From positions 43,087,116 to 43,151,115 of the forward strand of contig NC_088301.1 of assembly GCF_032854445.1 (NCBI RefSeq): a DNA stretch of 64,000 bases, in the 5' to 3' direction. Below are positions 47,966 through 61,497 of the stretch, piece by piece. The position numbers were made by a program, and so were the translations under genes. Source of the stretch: Liolophura sinensis (Eukaryota; Mollusca; Polyplacophora; Chitonida; Chitonidae). A model generated the notes under the pieces. It was not told where the DNA came from, ran no database searches, and saw only the letters and a program-made list of their open reading frames with translations. Each line of letters begins with the position of its first letter. Position 1 is the stretch's first letter.

Positions 47966-50110
47966 CAAATGTTTGCTTTTGTGACAATGCACCCTTCTTC
48001 AGGAAAGTGATGACCATTTTGTTGTCATTGAACATTTACCTGTTGTCTCACCTGTTTGTCTGATTAGCTGATAGTTCCAAGATTCCTTTGTTTGTATATG
48101 TATTTATCTATGTCACCCTGCGTGGTGTCCTGATATGATGCACACAGGTAAATCACGCTGTCTAGTAGTTTCCAGACAGCTTAATTAAAGGTGCGTCTAT
48201 CACTTAAGAATTTGCAAGACACCTTCCAACTGGGTGGTCTGCCATGAGATTTCAGTTATTACACTCAAGGGGACTTACTAAGAATAGATTCATGTATCCG
48301 CCTACCTTAAAATCAAACCTGCAATTAAGTGTTAACTTGAAAAGTGAATACCAGTAAGTTAAAGTTTTCAACATCAGTGAGATGAGCGTGAAGTGAAATA
48401 TCATTCCATCCAGTATACTTTGGATGCATTTATTCATTAGCCAGAGATTGCCACGATATGGCTGAGATAGTGCCAATGTAATGTTAACCATATTCATTCA
48501 TTCATTAACCACAATTTTTTTAAAGCATATAGCAAAATTGTCCCATGTTGTAAAAAAAATGTAGTTTGTTGGCTGGTTGTCTATAGGCCTTCCCACCTAC
48601 TTCTAGTTCTAAGGCAGGTTAGAACCCAATCCCTGGGGATGGGAATATGGACTGGGGGTAGGCAGGCTTTCTCTGTCCTACCCACCCTCTCTACATACAG
48701 GGATCAGCGTATGGGCCTGGAGGTAAGGCCTTTGTGCTTCAGTAAAGTTTAGACAGCTGGTTCCAGGGGTAAAACCCAATTTAAAAGTAATTGCCCTTTC
48801 TACTCCTGATCTTTTTGTCATCATACTATTTTTCCACTTTTTCAGTGTCACCTGAGTTTGCAACAGATGTAAAGATCAATTTTAAATCTCAGACAACAAA
48901 GGGTTCACACTTGAGTGGATCCAGAATAAATCACATGTATGTAAACAGCGTATTCAGCCATTTGATTATTCTTCTGTATTACAAGAAGCAGTAGTTTTGG
49001 TATTAAAAATCATCTCCAGTCCATGCACTTGGCAATCATGTCATGCGTACATATACATATATGTAGTATATGATCTCTTAAATTTTTTAAATACTGGTAT
49101 CTTAATTCCCCTGTTTATTTTTTATGTGTTGCAAAGATGTGTGCAATTCTGCTATAATTCAGATTTTGATTCAATTTACATGGGGTCTTTATGGGGAGCT
49201 TACTGTATGGATATAGGTTTTAGTTCATCAAGCTATCAGGTAGTAAAACAGAATCACTGGCACAGCACACTGGAAACCACATCTTAATAACAGCATTCAT
49301 CTCAGGAACCTGAAAGTAAAATGGAAAGTTAAAAACAAGCAAAATTTGTAAATAAAGGCCTTTGTTAAGGAACAGAACTATCTTTTAATCCTTTTCAATG
49401 TAGAATAAAATGTGGAAGTAGATAAGGTACATGTATTCTTACAAGTTTGTTACTTGGTTACTAGTATATACAACATTTGGCTCAACCTCCAACAAAGCAG
49501 GGAAATACATGTATATGCCAGTTTTGCTAACATAATCCCTTGGGTCCTCATGTAGGAACCCTCTGAGGTTGTTTTTGTAACCTGTTAGTATATTGGTTTG
49601 TAAATTGTTTCAGTATCAGTGTCAGAAACGAACAGGTGAGCTACCAGGCAGGTAGTCTGGTGGCGTAAAATGCTAAATCAACCACCAGTGGTGTGCTGAG
49701 TCTGAAAACAACAGCTACTGAATACAGTTGTTGCCACCATCACATGATGTCTCTACTCCAGTGATGTAGTTTCACATTACATTAACTGTATACACAGATA
49801 GGATTGGATTTCATTTGAACTCTTTTGCGTTGTCAAAGAAGCCAAAAGGTGATCCTCAGGCTTGTCCATTCCTCTTCTGATACTAACCATTACTGTTTTC
49901 ACTTAAAGTTTTGACTGTGAGAAATGCACTTTCGGAAGCACATAAAGGGCTTAAAGTGATATTTTTTATGCCAAAACTTACATTTTTCTGATAAGAATTT
50001 AATCAAGCCTAATGAAAATCTATAAGTTGTCATATACAGTTGATAAATCAGTCAGAATGAAGCAAAATATGTCACCTGAAAATGCTAAACTAAACAGGGG
50101 AAACACTGGA
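47966..50110. other. Noncoding stretch
   Basis: I see no exon with paired splice sites and no recognised repeat here apart from isolated short AT runs. Confidence 0.35.
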
Positions 50111-50385
50111 CGAAGTACTAAACTTTAGGTCAAACACAGTATAAGCTTAAATTCCATTATACTACTGAGATAATTTTACCCTGTCTTTTTTCACACCAGG
50201 TGAAGTACTGAACTTAAGGTGAAATACAGTTTAAGCAAAAACGTCCATTGTAGCACTGAGATAATTTTACCATGTTTTGTTTTCCCACAGGGTGAAGTCC
50301 TGAACTTAAGGTGAAATACAGTTTAAGCCAAAACTTCCATCATAGCGCTGAAATAATTTTTCCAAGTTTGTTTTGTACCAGTGGG
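50111..50385. repeat. Three ~91-bp imperfect tandem repeats
   Basis: Units begin with 'tgaagt-ctgaacttaaggt' near 50111, 50201 and 50293 and each carries 'gagataattttacc'-like sequence. Part of the unit ('ttaggtcaaa-acagta') resembles the interspersed family seen at 17.8 and 40.1 kb. Confidence 0.65.
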
Positions 50386-50594
50386 ATTACAATGAAAAGC
50401 CAATGCAATTGTGCTACATCAATCAAACATAATTCATTAGAGCATATTGTTTTAGTGTATAATTAGTCAGCAGTTTATATGTCTTCAAGAATGGATGTCC
50501 GTTTGGTCCTTATTAAGCATTTATTCAACACACAATATTGTTGCATATGACCTTGGCTGTGTTTGCACAGTAAGACAATAAGAATACAATGAGG

Positions 50595-50738
50595 TTTCCA
50601 AGTAGAAAGAGCCATCAAAAGGAAGAGAAATACATATTAACAAAGAACAATTAACACATGATTCAGTTTCCAAGTAGAAAGAGCCATCAAAAGGAAGAGA
50701 AATACATATTAACAAAGAACAATTAACACATGGTTCAA
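50595..50738. repeat. Near-perfect 72-bp tandem duplication
   Basis: Two copies (50595-50666 and 50667-50738) start 'tttccaagtagaaagagcca' and differ by only one or two bases at the end of the second copy, which suggests a recent duplication. The 72-bp length is a multiple of three, so a minus-strand frame stays open through both copies, but nothing else suggests coding. Confidence 0.85.
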
Positions 50739-51264
50739 AACAGAGCAGCTACATTTAGGGGTTATATACTTTAGTAGAAGTAGTTCCCTTCAACCATTAA
50801 TACACTGTAGTTGTCAAATAGTTTTTTTCAGTGTTACTTTTTACTGTAAAAGTACATGAAGTTCCTGAGCTTAGTACACAAATATCAAGTTGCATGGTGA
50901 TGGATACAGCATTTGGCCTCATTCATGTGAACCAGAACTTTCTGGCCTGTCTGCTCAGAGATGTTAGATAATTAATAGTGCCATAACATCTGCCAGATTC
51001 TGTACAGGCCATGGGCCTTTTATCACTACTGTATAAGATTATGGTGCTTTGGATTCCTACAAGGGAGTGAACTGAAAACCCTAGGCTCTACATGGGGTGT
51101 AAACAGTGGTGAAATCTTCAGGGTTGTTTGTTTTACCCCTTGCCTGGAAGGGCATCTAGCACATGACACCAACTTAGGGACAAGGAAATCTGAACCCTCT
51201 TTGGGTAGTTCGGTGGAAGTCAGGAATGGCTTACTGAAGGTTGAAAGTCAGAGAAAACAGTTTA

Positions 51265-51515
51265 CCATGACAGTAACACATCACATGTTAATAAAAAATT
51301 AAAAGGTGAAGCTAATTAAAAATAAATATGCTAACACAATGCAGTTTGATTCAGAAGGTATTTAAAAATTAATAGGAAGTGCTAATTGAAATAAATGAAT
51401 AAACCAGTGCAATTTGATTCAAAACAATCTATGATGTCAGTAACACGTCACAAGATATTACAAAGTTAAAAAGAAAAGCTGATTAAGAAAAATAAATAAA
51501 CCAATAAGAATTTGA
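51265..51515. repeat. Three imperfect ~70-100-bp AT-rich repeats
   Basis: Three diverged units share 'aattaaaaggtgaagctaat'-like and 'aatttgattca'-like blocks at about 51290, 51360 and 51460. 'gtcagtaacacgtcac'-type flanks occur before the first and third. No coding content. Confidence 0.55.
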
Positions 51516-53890
51516 TCCATATGTTTCATATATTTATTTCTTCTTGTTTCATTGTCTAAGTAAGAAAAATTTTATGTATGATTGTGAGACATTTAACTGA
51601 AAAGTACTAAATGTGCATGCAGCTGTTCATATGATGCACTCAGGGTGCATCAGGGTTTTTAGTTTTGTTGAGCCCTTGTTTTGTAGAGTGCTAAAGTGTC
51701 CTATTGTTTCTTAAGACTGGCATCTGTCCAGGGGCAAATCAGTGCAAGAACCAACATTGTACACCTGTCAATCAGCTGAGTCTGAATGAAATGATGGACA
51801 ATAATTAGACTGGGCGTGTTACTGCCTACACTAATCAGGGAAAGACCACCAAGATTAGAGCGAAATGTTTGACCAGTCAGGGCTATGGTCCAGTGGTCAG
51901 TGATACATGGAGATTATGGTGGGCCTGGTCAGTTGTAATGGTTCTTTAGGCTCTGGATCAGTTCTTGGTAATGTATCAGACCACATGTATGTCAGCGAGA
52001 AGAACATACTTAGTGGGCCTGATGACTGATGAATACTGACATGCAGTAATCAGTCTAATAACATGATTTGTGTGATGTGCAGACCTTTTTCCCATTCAGA
52101 GTGTCATGATGTGTATTCACACCTGTAATTGTTCTACCACACAGTGCATGTAGCCTACACCTTTGCAACTGCCAAACCGTTAACAACGGAAACATTAGTT
52201 CGGTAAAACACGAGAGAAGTTTTGATGTTTGAAGAGTGTTTTCTCAATGAGCTATGTATTTTCATATTTCTCAAATGCATGTGCTGGAAACAGTCAATCT
52301 GTTTTGGTCATATTATATCAAAATTCAATAATATGAACTTTATCATATTATAAATAAAGTCCCAAATCATAGATAGCTATTACTCACCACTGTTGCAAAA
52401 TACTTAATCATGAATGTTGCTTACTTTTTTGTGAAGAACACATGATTAAACTTGGTAAGCTTGACTTGATAAGCCCTTATCTACCAATGTTCATTAAACT
52501 TTTCATCTAAAACTTTTAAAATGGCATAAGTGAATGTTATTATATTATAGTTTTAATATTAATAGTTTAATAATAATTGTTAATCCAGGCTAGCTGACCA
52601 CTGAATGTTACATGTTGACATTTTACAAGTGGTTTTCCTGGGATAAACCCTGGTGTACAAGTGCAGCTTCTTCCCTTACAGTACAATACATGTACATTAT
52701 AGGAGGGGCAGGCTTGGAGGCACTGAGGCTGACCAAGCATCTGTGGTATGGAATGAATGAGGGTTAAGTTCCAGAGGTCTAAGTACTTGGACCATCAGGC
52801 TGGGGACTGACAGGAAAGTAATGGAGTGAGAGTTAAAATGTGATTCAGTGATAGCTTTATGGCAGCCAGCTTCATGGGAATCTTACACTCAGCTTTTCTC
52901 ACTCTGAGAGAAAATGTCTGCTCATTTCCATTCTGCTATATCCCACTTCTGTTTTCTAACTCTAGGCTTATGGTTGTCACATATAGCAAGTTGACTTAAC
53001 ACATGAATATTAAAAACTTGTGCTGCATAGTATATGCACATGTTATGGTTTTGTTATTTTAGCTGTGAGATGCATAGTCTGTGGCAAACATTAGAAACAA
53101 CTCTAAAAAGTGGTACGGGTAAATGTGATGCTATTTATTTAGAAATATTTATCAAACCACATGAAACCTGGAGATCTCAAGTACCGGTACCTACATGTAT
53201 ATCTCTCCTCAGGAGAATGGTGTACAAGTTTTAAGGACATCCAGTAAGCAGTACAGTTGTCCCAACTTGAGGTGCTGAAAGTTATCTTCGCCTGTGGTAT
53301 AACGTTAAGGAATTGAAGAAACCCTATCCTTTCCCCTGGCCTGTCAGGGAGCAAAACACAGGTCCCCTTTCACCCAATAGTTGCCAGTTCCCCAAGGCTT
53401 AAGAGGGCCAGGATGAAGGAGTCTGGTAATTCGCCCAGCCCTGTGAAGCTGGTTTGATGAGACCACATGGGAGCATATGGCCACATGGTAAAGGAAACTA
53501 GGAATTAATACTCACAACCATTCACAGCTGTAAATCATGGAGTTTTCTGACCTGGCAGGCACGTGGTAGGATGCAAGCAAATCTGTCATATGTCTTTAAT
53601 GTATAAACACTAGCCACTCTATGGGACTATAAAACATTCAGCTTGGTACACTATAGGCAGGCAGAGGTTTTAAGTTCTTCCACCAATGAGCTGTGACAAG
53701 GTTCATTCAAACCTGTGCTGTAATGTTATTGGTGCCCGTGCCAAAAGCTCTGTGAAATCTTGGCAGTGTGTGTTGTTGTTAATTTTTTTTTTCTCTCAAG
53801 TGGTTCTTACAACAGCATTATTTCTAGACAAATAGCTTACTACAACTTTCAGTGTTTTTGTTTTTTGTTTTTTTTTTCTCACCCTCACAG
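51515..53890. other. Noncoding stretch upstream of the TTLL-like gene
   Basis: No supported exon was found. It holds the PBX-MEIS site near 51.77 kb and ends in the T-rich acceptor tract of the first coding exon. The missing 5' UTR exon(s) and promoter of the TTLL-like gene should lie here or further left, but I cannot place them. Confidence 0.4.
51765..51774 (-). promoter_or_regulatory. PBX-MEIS composite homeodomain site
   Basis: The plus strand reads ctgtcaatca, whose reverse complement TGATTGACAG is the textbook PBX-MEIS/PREP composite site. A TAATTA homeodomain core follows about 30 bases on, and CTAATC and GATTAG cores lie within the next 60 bases. Function is inferred from motif match only. 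Confidence 0.35.
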
Positions 53891-54227
53891 TAGTGCTGCT
53901 AAGGATACTCCCTGTGGGATGTGTATGAAATAAGACATGGTGGCGCGACACTGTGGTGGTTCAGGATCCCCACGGATGCTCTGTCGCTCTGTGCGTGACT
54001 TCTTCCTGGCCATCCTCCTCCTGTCCACCATCTCAATGACCATTCTCTACGAACTCAGTCTACCATGGATACAACGGTCAGAGAAAGAGTTCCGTCAACA
54101 CATAGTCAGATCACCACAAAGACTGAAAAGTCACATGGACTGTTTTGCCAGCGAACACAGACATCAAAATGACTTCAGCGCGGACCTTAAAAACAACAGG
54201 ACAGATGTTCTGTTGAAAGTACAACAG
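53891..54227 (+). CDS. TTLL-like membrane protein, first coding exon (CDS 53937-54227)
   Basis: The exon is bounded by a strong acceptor (T-rich tract 53851-53885 then 'caccctcacag', AG ending at 53890) and a strong donor 'cag|gtgagt' at 54228. The chosen ATG at 53937 has an in-frame TAA just upstream (53931-53933), so the first 46 bases are 5' UTR and at least one more 5' UTR exon must lie upstream. The CDS is 291 nt, 97 codons, ending in phase 0. The protein begins with a short Arg/Cys-rich tail, then a hydrophobic segment at about residues 22-42 (FFLAILLLSTISMTILYEL), then a polar charged region with an N-R-T glycosylation sequon at residue 87. This is the layout of a type II membrane anchor or uncleaved signal anchor. 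It joins in phase with the exon at 61317, where the polar stretch continues as a likely helix. The gene assignment rests on the downstream exons. Confidence 0.75.
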
Positions 54228-57200
54228 GTGAGTGCTAGTGTGTTGTGATCAAGGTTCCAACTTGTTTTTGTCTTACATGTACCTGTCCTACTGTATTTGC
54301 AATATAACATTCATAGCACCACAGGAACTCATAATATTTTTTACAAGGTATTGTGTATTACATGAATATGCTTTTCACATATACATAATTCGTTCATTGT
54401 ATATAAATACAAAGTTTTATACTGTATTTGTTCTTTCATAACGTATAATTTCTTGAAGATAATTTTCAATAAACACAGTCTGAGAGTTTTTATTTTAAAA
54501 GAGCTTTAAGAAAGCTACAGAATTTATCATGTTGTGATCTTCTGACAACAGTGATGTGACTTCAGTACTAGGTGAGGATTGCTTATAACAGATCAAGCCA
54601 GATCAAATGGTTAGTGATTTTACTCCAATTTACTCCATCTTGAAGCCCGTCTTGAATCCAGCCAGATGTTTTCTTTAAACAGTTTCACTCAGCGTCTATG
54701 TCCACAATGAATTTATGGCTGTTAAGTTCCCCACTTTTATTACTGTTTACATCTCATTTTCACATTTATTGGAAATGAAAAATCTCTGTTTTTATCATCA
54801 TGTTTTGAAAAATTCTTAAGAACACAGCATGTATGTTTACACAGGAGGAATACTGTTTGTATTCTCAGTAATCTTGCACCACAGTTTCAGTTTCCTGGAT
54901 GGACCCTGCATGGTGTTTTTGATACTTAGGAATGAAAATTCACAAAGCATGCTTGCTCTTCTGAGTGTCAAGATAAAAGCTTTTATATATTGTTGCTTTT
55001 ATTACCATAGATAAAATTATAATTGTTTGACATGTGCTTGAAGCTTGAGCTTTTCAGTGTTTTTCAGTGTTATACAGCTTCTATAAAGTTTTAGGTGACA
55101 GATGCACTGAACTATTTACACTACAAGCTTACAAAGGGATGTGTGTATTGCTAATTTGAGTGCTTTTTTCGTGTGTGTTAACTGTGTGTAACTTTTTTGG
55201 TGTAAACAGACCGTATGCTTCTTGGTCTTGTTCCAATAATTATTCAGGAAATATGAATTTGATTACCATGGGCCCATGCCAGAATGCAAAAGCCTGTTTT
55301 AGCCACATACCGGCCTATACAGTAATGACATTGGTTTTAGTTACACATGTTATCAACCCTCATGCATACCTCTTAACAGATTCAGCAGGTCATTACCTAA
55401 TCAACTAATTACCTGTTTACCACAATGGCAACTTATTGGTAAAATGTGATACATGTAACTTAGATGTGCTTATGACAGATTCTGTTAATTCTGTTCGTGT
55501 GTCTCTACTAAATGCCAAACCTTTGCTGTGTAACATTGACAGCAGTTATCAGATATAGGATGATATAGGGGATGGGTTATATCAACAGCCCCTGGTTTGT
55601 TTTGGTTGCACACGCACCAGGAAAACATTACATATTTATCTGTCAAAGATCATAGTGTGGGTCAGTGATTTGGGAGGTCCTTTTTCCCCTAAAATTTAGC
55701 AGTGTCAGTGATTTGGATGTATGCTTTGCGTTTAATGTCATACCTTTTCAGTCATATGTATGGTAAATACAGTTATATTGGAAACTATCTGTACATGTGC
55801 ACTAAAGTGTAAACGCTGGTTGGGCACATTCTCTATATCAATAACAAGTTGTGAAGATTTCTGAAGATTGTTTCTTGAAGCACGAAGTGATGCCTACTTG
55901 CTTTCATTTGTAAAATCCACTCTGAAAAACACTGACCATAATCCATCTTCAACCAGGAACTTTTGCTATGTTAGTGATTTGGAAGTATTGTCAATGCTGC
56001 TGGTTAGGTAACAGCCTGCTCATGTGCACTAAATTGTAAAAGTTGGTTGGACACATGCAGACAGTAACATGAAGTTGCAAATTTTTGTAGCAACCAGTTG
56101 TAGAATTCACTGTGGAAACTCTGACACTAACCATGATCAGACTGTTATTTGCCATGTCACCCCAAGAGACACGGAAAGCTAGTCTTCCGAGGCACACTTA
56201 TTCCCATTTCCTCTTCACCTTTTTTCTCTTAACGGCACACTTGCTCTGAATTTGGCATTGGAATGAGTACCTGTTGAAACAATAGGTTACCCCCATTTTC
56301 AAACTCTGTAACCTCCTTCCCCAGTACACAAATAAATAGCTCAAGCATTTCTTCTCTTTCTCTTTCTGCCCAGTAGGTGCCTGTAGAGTGAATTTGATTT
56401 GAACTGGAGTTGGATGATATGTAGGATAAATGTTAATGCAATGAACTTAGTCATCAAAATGATGTCTGGATTTTCTGCCAGACATTTGTTAGATTCCTTA
56501 TGTTTTGTTTCATCTTACAAATGTTTAACACTATATTATATGAGTGGCCTAATTTATTTTTAAAAAGTCATGTCAAAGAGGCCAAGGTACAAATTGTTCC
56601 TTGGTGGTACTTCTGCGAAGAAAATAAAGAATGAATGAAAAGATGCTAACCGAAATGTTGATAGAAAATAAAAGGCAAAAATGTTATAAAATGTGAACAG
56701 TGTTGCATTGCGATTAGCATGTCTTAGGGATGGGAGTTCAGCTCTGGAAACCACATACTTGTTAAAAGGATGGAGCAAGCGCTTTCAAGGTAATGTAAAC
56801 AGGTGAATGATGACACCCCAGATATCTGCTAGAAGGACTTGGTATCTGACTCTGCTGTAGCAATACAGGTGTGATGACACTGGCATACAAATTCTGATAC
56901 CTGGGGTAGACAATAATACAATGACTGAATGTTTAGACTTTAAGTATCAGTCTACTAAGATTATCAGATTTTTGCATGAGGTGTTCCAGAAACACATTTA
57001 CACTGTGGGAAAGAATCTATTTATACTTTAAATAACCTTATCTCTACAAAACATGCATTAGTTTATTATCTTAATTGCTTTATAATTATCTTAAAGAATA
57101 TTGTAGTTGTATGAGTTCTGACAAGAGAGAGGACGACTCCATCATCATTAGTAGGACAGGAGAATATCAGCCTGCCGCAAGTAGCCAATACAATGGTACT

Positions 57201-58019
57201 GTGTTTTAGACAGAATTTGATGGATTGGATACTGTTGAAAGGAGGAGTTTTTAACTAAAATACCACCTGTGGAAATTTGAGCCCTCAGTCAGAGGATACT
57301 AACTGGGTTTCAGTAAACAGTTGGTCTCTATTTTAAGAGCAAAATGTTGGTGTTTAACAACAACTAATGCTGGTGTTGTGTTGATGAGGACTGGCAGTGG
57401 ATGAGATGGCCTGACTTGGTGTATTTATATACTCATGGAAGGAGAAAAATACATGTTCTAGCGCTTTGATCTGAAAATTTTTACAACCATTCCCTTCCAA
57501 GTGAGACATATTCCCTGAATGGAATTGACTGAAGTTTACTTTCAGTCATGACATTTTCTCATGCAAGGAAAACCATCCTTTAGAACTGGGTGTGAACAGT
57601 GTGATCACACGATCAAATCCTTTAAAAGTTTATGGCCTGTAAACATTTGGAGTTGCACCATATCATGTCTTTATTCAGACATTAATAGTTTATATATCTG
57701 TTTTTACAATAAGATTGAATCTGTTAAATCCACAGAAAAGTAGCTAACACAACAGCAATGTAACTGCAGAAATTCATTTAGACAATTTCAGTAGTTCATC
57801 TTTAATAATAAATCATTAGGAGGAGAATTTTGTAAGTATCAGAATTGTTTTTCTAGGAATTTTCTATGAATCATTATCTGTACTTTACATGTAGTCTAAA
57901 TAGTATAGATTAAAAGCAGGTATAGTTAGTTTTCTGTTTTGGCAGTGTTTACTATGCATGACTTTTCAGTTAGATCATGTGCTCCCAAACATGTATAGCC
58001 TGTTTACTCCCTCTTGAGA

Positions 58020-58260
58020 GGGCAATAGCACTGACATATAAATACTCTCTCCACCCTCTCTCAGCTTGATGGTCTCAGTGTGATAAGCTTCAATAGTCCC
58101 ACAGTGGTCTTGAGCCACATATTGTGAACCGGCAGATAAGACTTTATCAGGCACCCGGAAATTAAAGTTTATTAAAAGTGAGCCATTGAGTCTGAAAGCT
58201 GGTCTGTCAAGTCCCCAAAAAAGGCAGCCTTATTTATGTCTTTAGCACGAACTTCAGCTC
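58020..58260. promoter_or_regulatory. Candidate regulatory element with inverted GATA sites
   Basis: This stretch in intron 1 is less AT-rich and has little low-complexity sequence compared with its surroundings. Near 58134-58147 it contains 'gataagactttatc', two GATA half-sites in inverted orientation separated by four bases. It has no open frame consistent with an exon. Conservation cannot be assessed here, so the call is a hypothesis. Confidence 0.25.
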
Positions 58261-58887
58261 TCCTATTAGGTTTCATTGAAAATTGAAGACTTCAAAAAAT
58301 CTGTGTTCATTAATGTCATTTTTTACTTAAGAGAAATTTTGTTTATATTAAGTGTAAATGTATTGTAGATGTGTCTAGATGAGGCAAACTGACGTGTTGT
58401 TTTGTGGGAATTAGATCTGTCTTGGCTCTGGGATGTCAAGGTGTCCTCATTTAAACAGGAAACATTGATACCTTGTATTGAATTGGACAAAACCCATCAG
58501 ACAGATATGTAATACTGTAAACAGTTCAGTAAACTTGATTTAAAGGTCACTCCAGTTCCACTTTTCTTCGATTTTCTGCTCCATATTGTGTAGTTTTGAA
58601 TACTGTAAGCAACAGAGACATCAATTCACACTTAGTAATCTTAGTACTTGATATTTGTGCCAATCAAAAGGAGATATTTTGTCACAGTGTATCTTTTGCC
58701 ATAATAGTATAAGAGTATGTACGATGGAGAAACCTCTGCAATGAGTTAAATTCTGCATGTTCAGTGAACAGTAAAATACATTGTGTAATGTATCAAGATA
58801 TAGCCGTCATGGGATTTTCACAGGGAGAAATGGAAATATCTTTCCACCTGGCAGTAATTAGCTTTGTACCTCAATAAGTAGTATGCA

Positions 58888-58920
58888 CCCAGTCTGTCTT
58901 CAGTCTGTGTTCAGTCTGTG
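58888..58920. repeat. Short 11-bp tandem repeat
   Basis: Three near-identical copies of 'cagtctgtgtt' type units in a row. Confidence 0.6.
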
Positions 58921-61316
58921 TACCCAGTTGTGCCAAAACTCCTCATTACACAAGGTGAAAGGTGGATACAAACATATTTGATGAATGTGTAGATTTATTC
59001 TGTTTTGAACAGAAGACTTTGGCAAGGAATTTTTTGACAGAATGCCACATGTTTTCCAAGCATGTGCTATCAACAGATCTTGTTTTCGGCAGCTGAACAT
59101 TTTATCCATGTAGTGTAGAATAATGCTGTTGTTTGCTGGTGACATTTCCACACATTGTACTTTAAAGTCAGAATGGTGTAGGTCTGGGAAATTAATACCA
59201 CATGTGGCCTTTTATTTGGTGTACCATTGTTTATACCTTTAGCACTGTGGAATTTGTTGGCACAACTGTCAAATTGCATAATCTAAATTTAAACCAAAGA
59301 GTTTTGTGTCCAGCTATTGTGTTTATTTTCTGTTCTCCTTGCACCCCATAGGCTCCAAGTCTAACATAAATAACTTGGGGGTTGCTGCACCAATGCAAAT
59401 ATACTGACATTTAGTGTCCAGGTACAATGTAACAACACTTTCCTATACATACATGGACATGGAAGTGTGCTGAATTGTCTAAATGAAAGTTGTAATGTAA
59501 CAGGATCTTCTGCAAGTGATACACATGTTTGTGGTTAGAACCTATCCATGTGGCAAAACCTCATGGCTGAGGCCAAACTCTCAGTCTCTGTTTTCAGTGG
59601 GACAAGGACCATTCAGTTCAGAGTATTGTACCCTTTTCTGAAATTGTTGTCTCAGCATTAAGTGAAGAAAGATGAATATTTGAGTTTCCTCTCTCTTCTT
59701 GGGTTTTACTCTCCATGCTATAGACTTTTATATCAAACATTTTTTGAATATTTGAGGGTCAAATTCTTCCGTTTTGTTGCGGCAGACTATGTTTGAAATG
59801 TGTTATCTCTTTTATTTGAGTACACTTTTGAAATTCTACTGTAAATGTTTTTACTTTCAACAAGTGCAAGTAACAAAATTGCTAGGCCTTCCCATTGATT
59901 GATAGTTTTAATTAAGTATTTACTCATGAATTTGGTTGGAACTTTCCATTATTTTGCTATCAATATCATATTCCTTTTATTATTAAATTTGCAGATTTTA
60001 TCGTTTACATAAGTGACTATTGAATAAAACTGAACTGCATGGACAAAATTGCCGTAGTTATAGAGTGTGTAAAAATTATGTATTACAATGCCTGGAATGG
60101 AAAAACAATGGCTTTAGAAGAATTCAGGGATACTCCTTATCATTATACAAACTAACACAGTATGCATTCATTTTACAATGTAAGGTGTACGTCCCACGTA
60201 AAACAATGCTGTGATGGCTGTTTTTATGGCCCTTGTAGACCTGCTCCACCCATAAGGTGAACAATGTGTGGAGTTAATAGATGCCATAAGTACTCGTAAA
60301 TGTAAATCAGGCTTGAATGTGGTAAGTCGAACAAAGCTTCTCTCTAGCGTTAAGTCTAGCAGATTTCCTAAGTGGTAATGAAGACGTTTTTATGCCTGGC
60401 AACAGAATGAGTGTGACTACATGAAAAGCTCATGGTTAGCATACCACAAGTACTATTCTCCATAAAGCAGTCATGTCTAATTAACTCACCCAATTTTACA
60501 CAACATTGCTGCATTATTCTACTCCTTTGCTCATCCTTACACTCCTAGTGGTGTTATGGAAGTGTTTTGGTTATAAGCACTTGTGTCACTCATTGCCAAT
60601 GTTTCCCATAGCATTAGTGTTTTGGATAAGACATGATAATAACATAAATATCACAAACATTCACACCTTGTTAATATGAAATCCTAAACTAATTATGTTC
60701 AAAAACTGATATTTCAGTAAACAAAAATATAGTTACTGTAATTCTTCAACCGTTTCACATGTTTGCAAGGTGTTTATTCAAACATATTCTGAATGCATTA
60801 TTCTGTGTCGACTGATAAAATCATACTTTTTGTGAATCCCTGAAATAGGTCAATCCAACCAATGTAGTTTTGACTCAAAAATCCAATTAAAAATGTGCGT
60901 CATGTGAATTAAAATTAGATTTTTCATACATGAAAAAAACGGTTCACGAAAATGTTGGTGTGGATCATTGTTGTATAGGTCATGGAGAACAAGCAGTGAT
61001 CTTGTGATGATATATACTGTTTTCGTAGTAAAAAATGTTCATTGGAAACAACTTGTTCTCCACCAGTATGGTTTGGATAATTGTACATCACGTGTGGGAA
61101 AGATTGTCAGCCACTTGTCAAGGTTGGTGGTTTATGCTGGCCACTCTGATGGCCAAGTGAAAAGTGAAAAATTCTTGTGTATGGAGTTAAACAACAGTGA
61201 GATAAAAGAATAAATTATATAGGCTACACACCATGGAATTCAGCTTTTATTCAATTTGAATTTTATAACATTTCATGTGTTCAGGCCCAACTTCTAATTG
61301 ATTAATGTTTGTTCAG

Positions 61317-61497
61317 ATTGAAGACCGTATCCTTGGGATCGAGGCAAGCAGACGCACCCAGATCAAACGCGTCACTATTCAGGGAAATCACGACCTGATG
61401 GAACAGGAGTTACCAGTTTACGAACCAACACTGAAGAAATATGGCTTTGTGGTTCAGGTGCCAGAATGGTATCGTGGCCGAAGTTCTATCCTCAAAG
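61317..61497 (+). CDS. TTLL-like membrane protein, coding exon 2
   Basis: The acceptor is 'gtttgttcag' and the donor 'aaag|gtaagc' at 61498. The exon is 181 nt, entering in phase 0 and leaving in phase 1. It encodes residues 98-157: a charged, probably helical opening (IEDRILGIEASRRTQIKRV), then a segment containing GNHDLMEQELPVYEPTLKKY and a Trp-Tyr pair (EWYRGRSS). Base composition and codon use are clearly more coding-like than the flanks. An ATG at 61305 sits inside the polypyrimidine/acceptor region and is not a start codon. The sequence is lumenal/extracellular if the N-terminal segment is a type II anchor. On its own this exon is not diagnostic of a family; its place in the gene follows from phase and order. 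Confidence 0.75.

Larger units (their letters stand above)
54228..61316 (+). other. Intron 1 of the TTLL-like gene
   Basis: This ~7.1-kb interval lies between two phase-0 splice sites of the same reading frame (gtgagt at 54228; 'tttgttcag' ending 61316). I see no convincing coding exon in it on either strand. It contains a candidate regulatory block near 58.0-58.3 kb and a short 11-bp tandem repeat near 58.89 kb. The rest is AT-rich sequence without recognised features. Confidence 0.6.
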
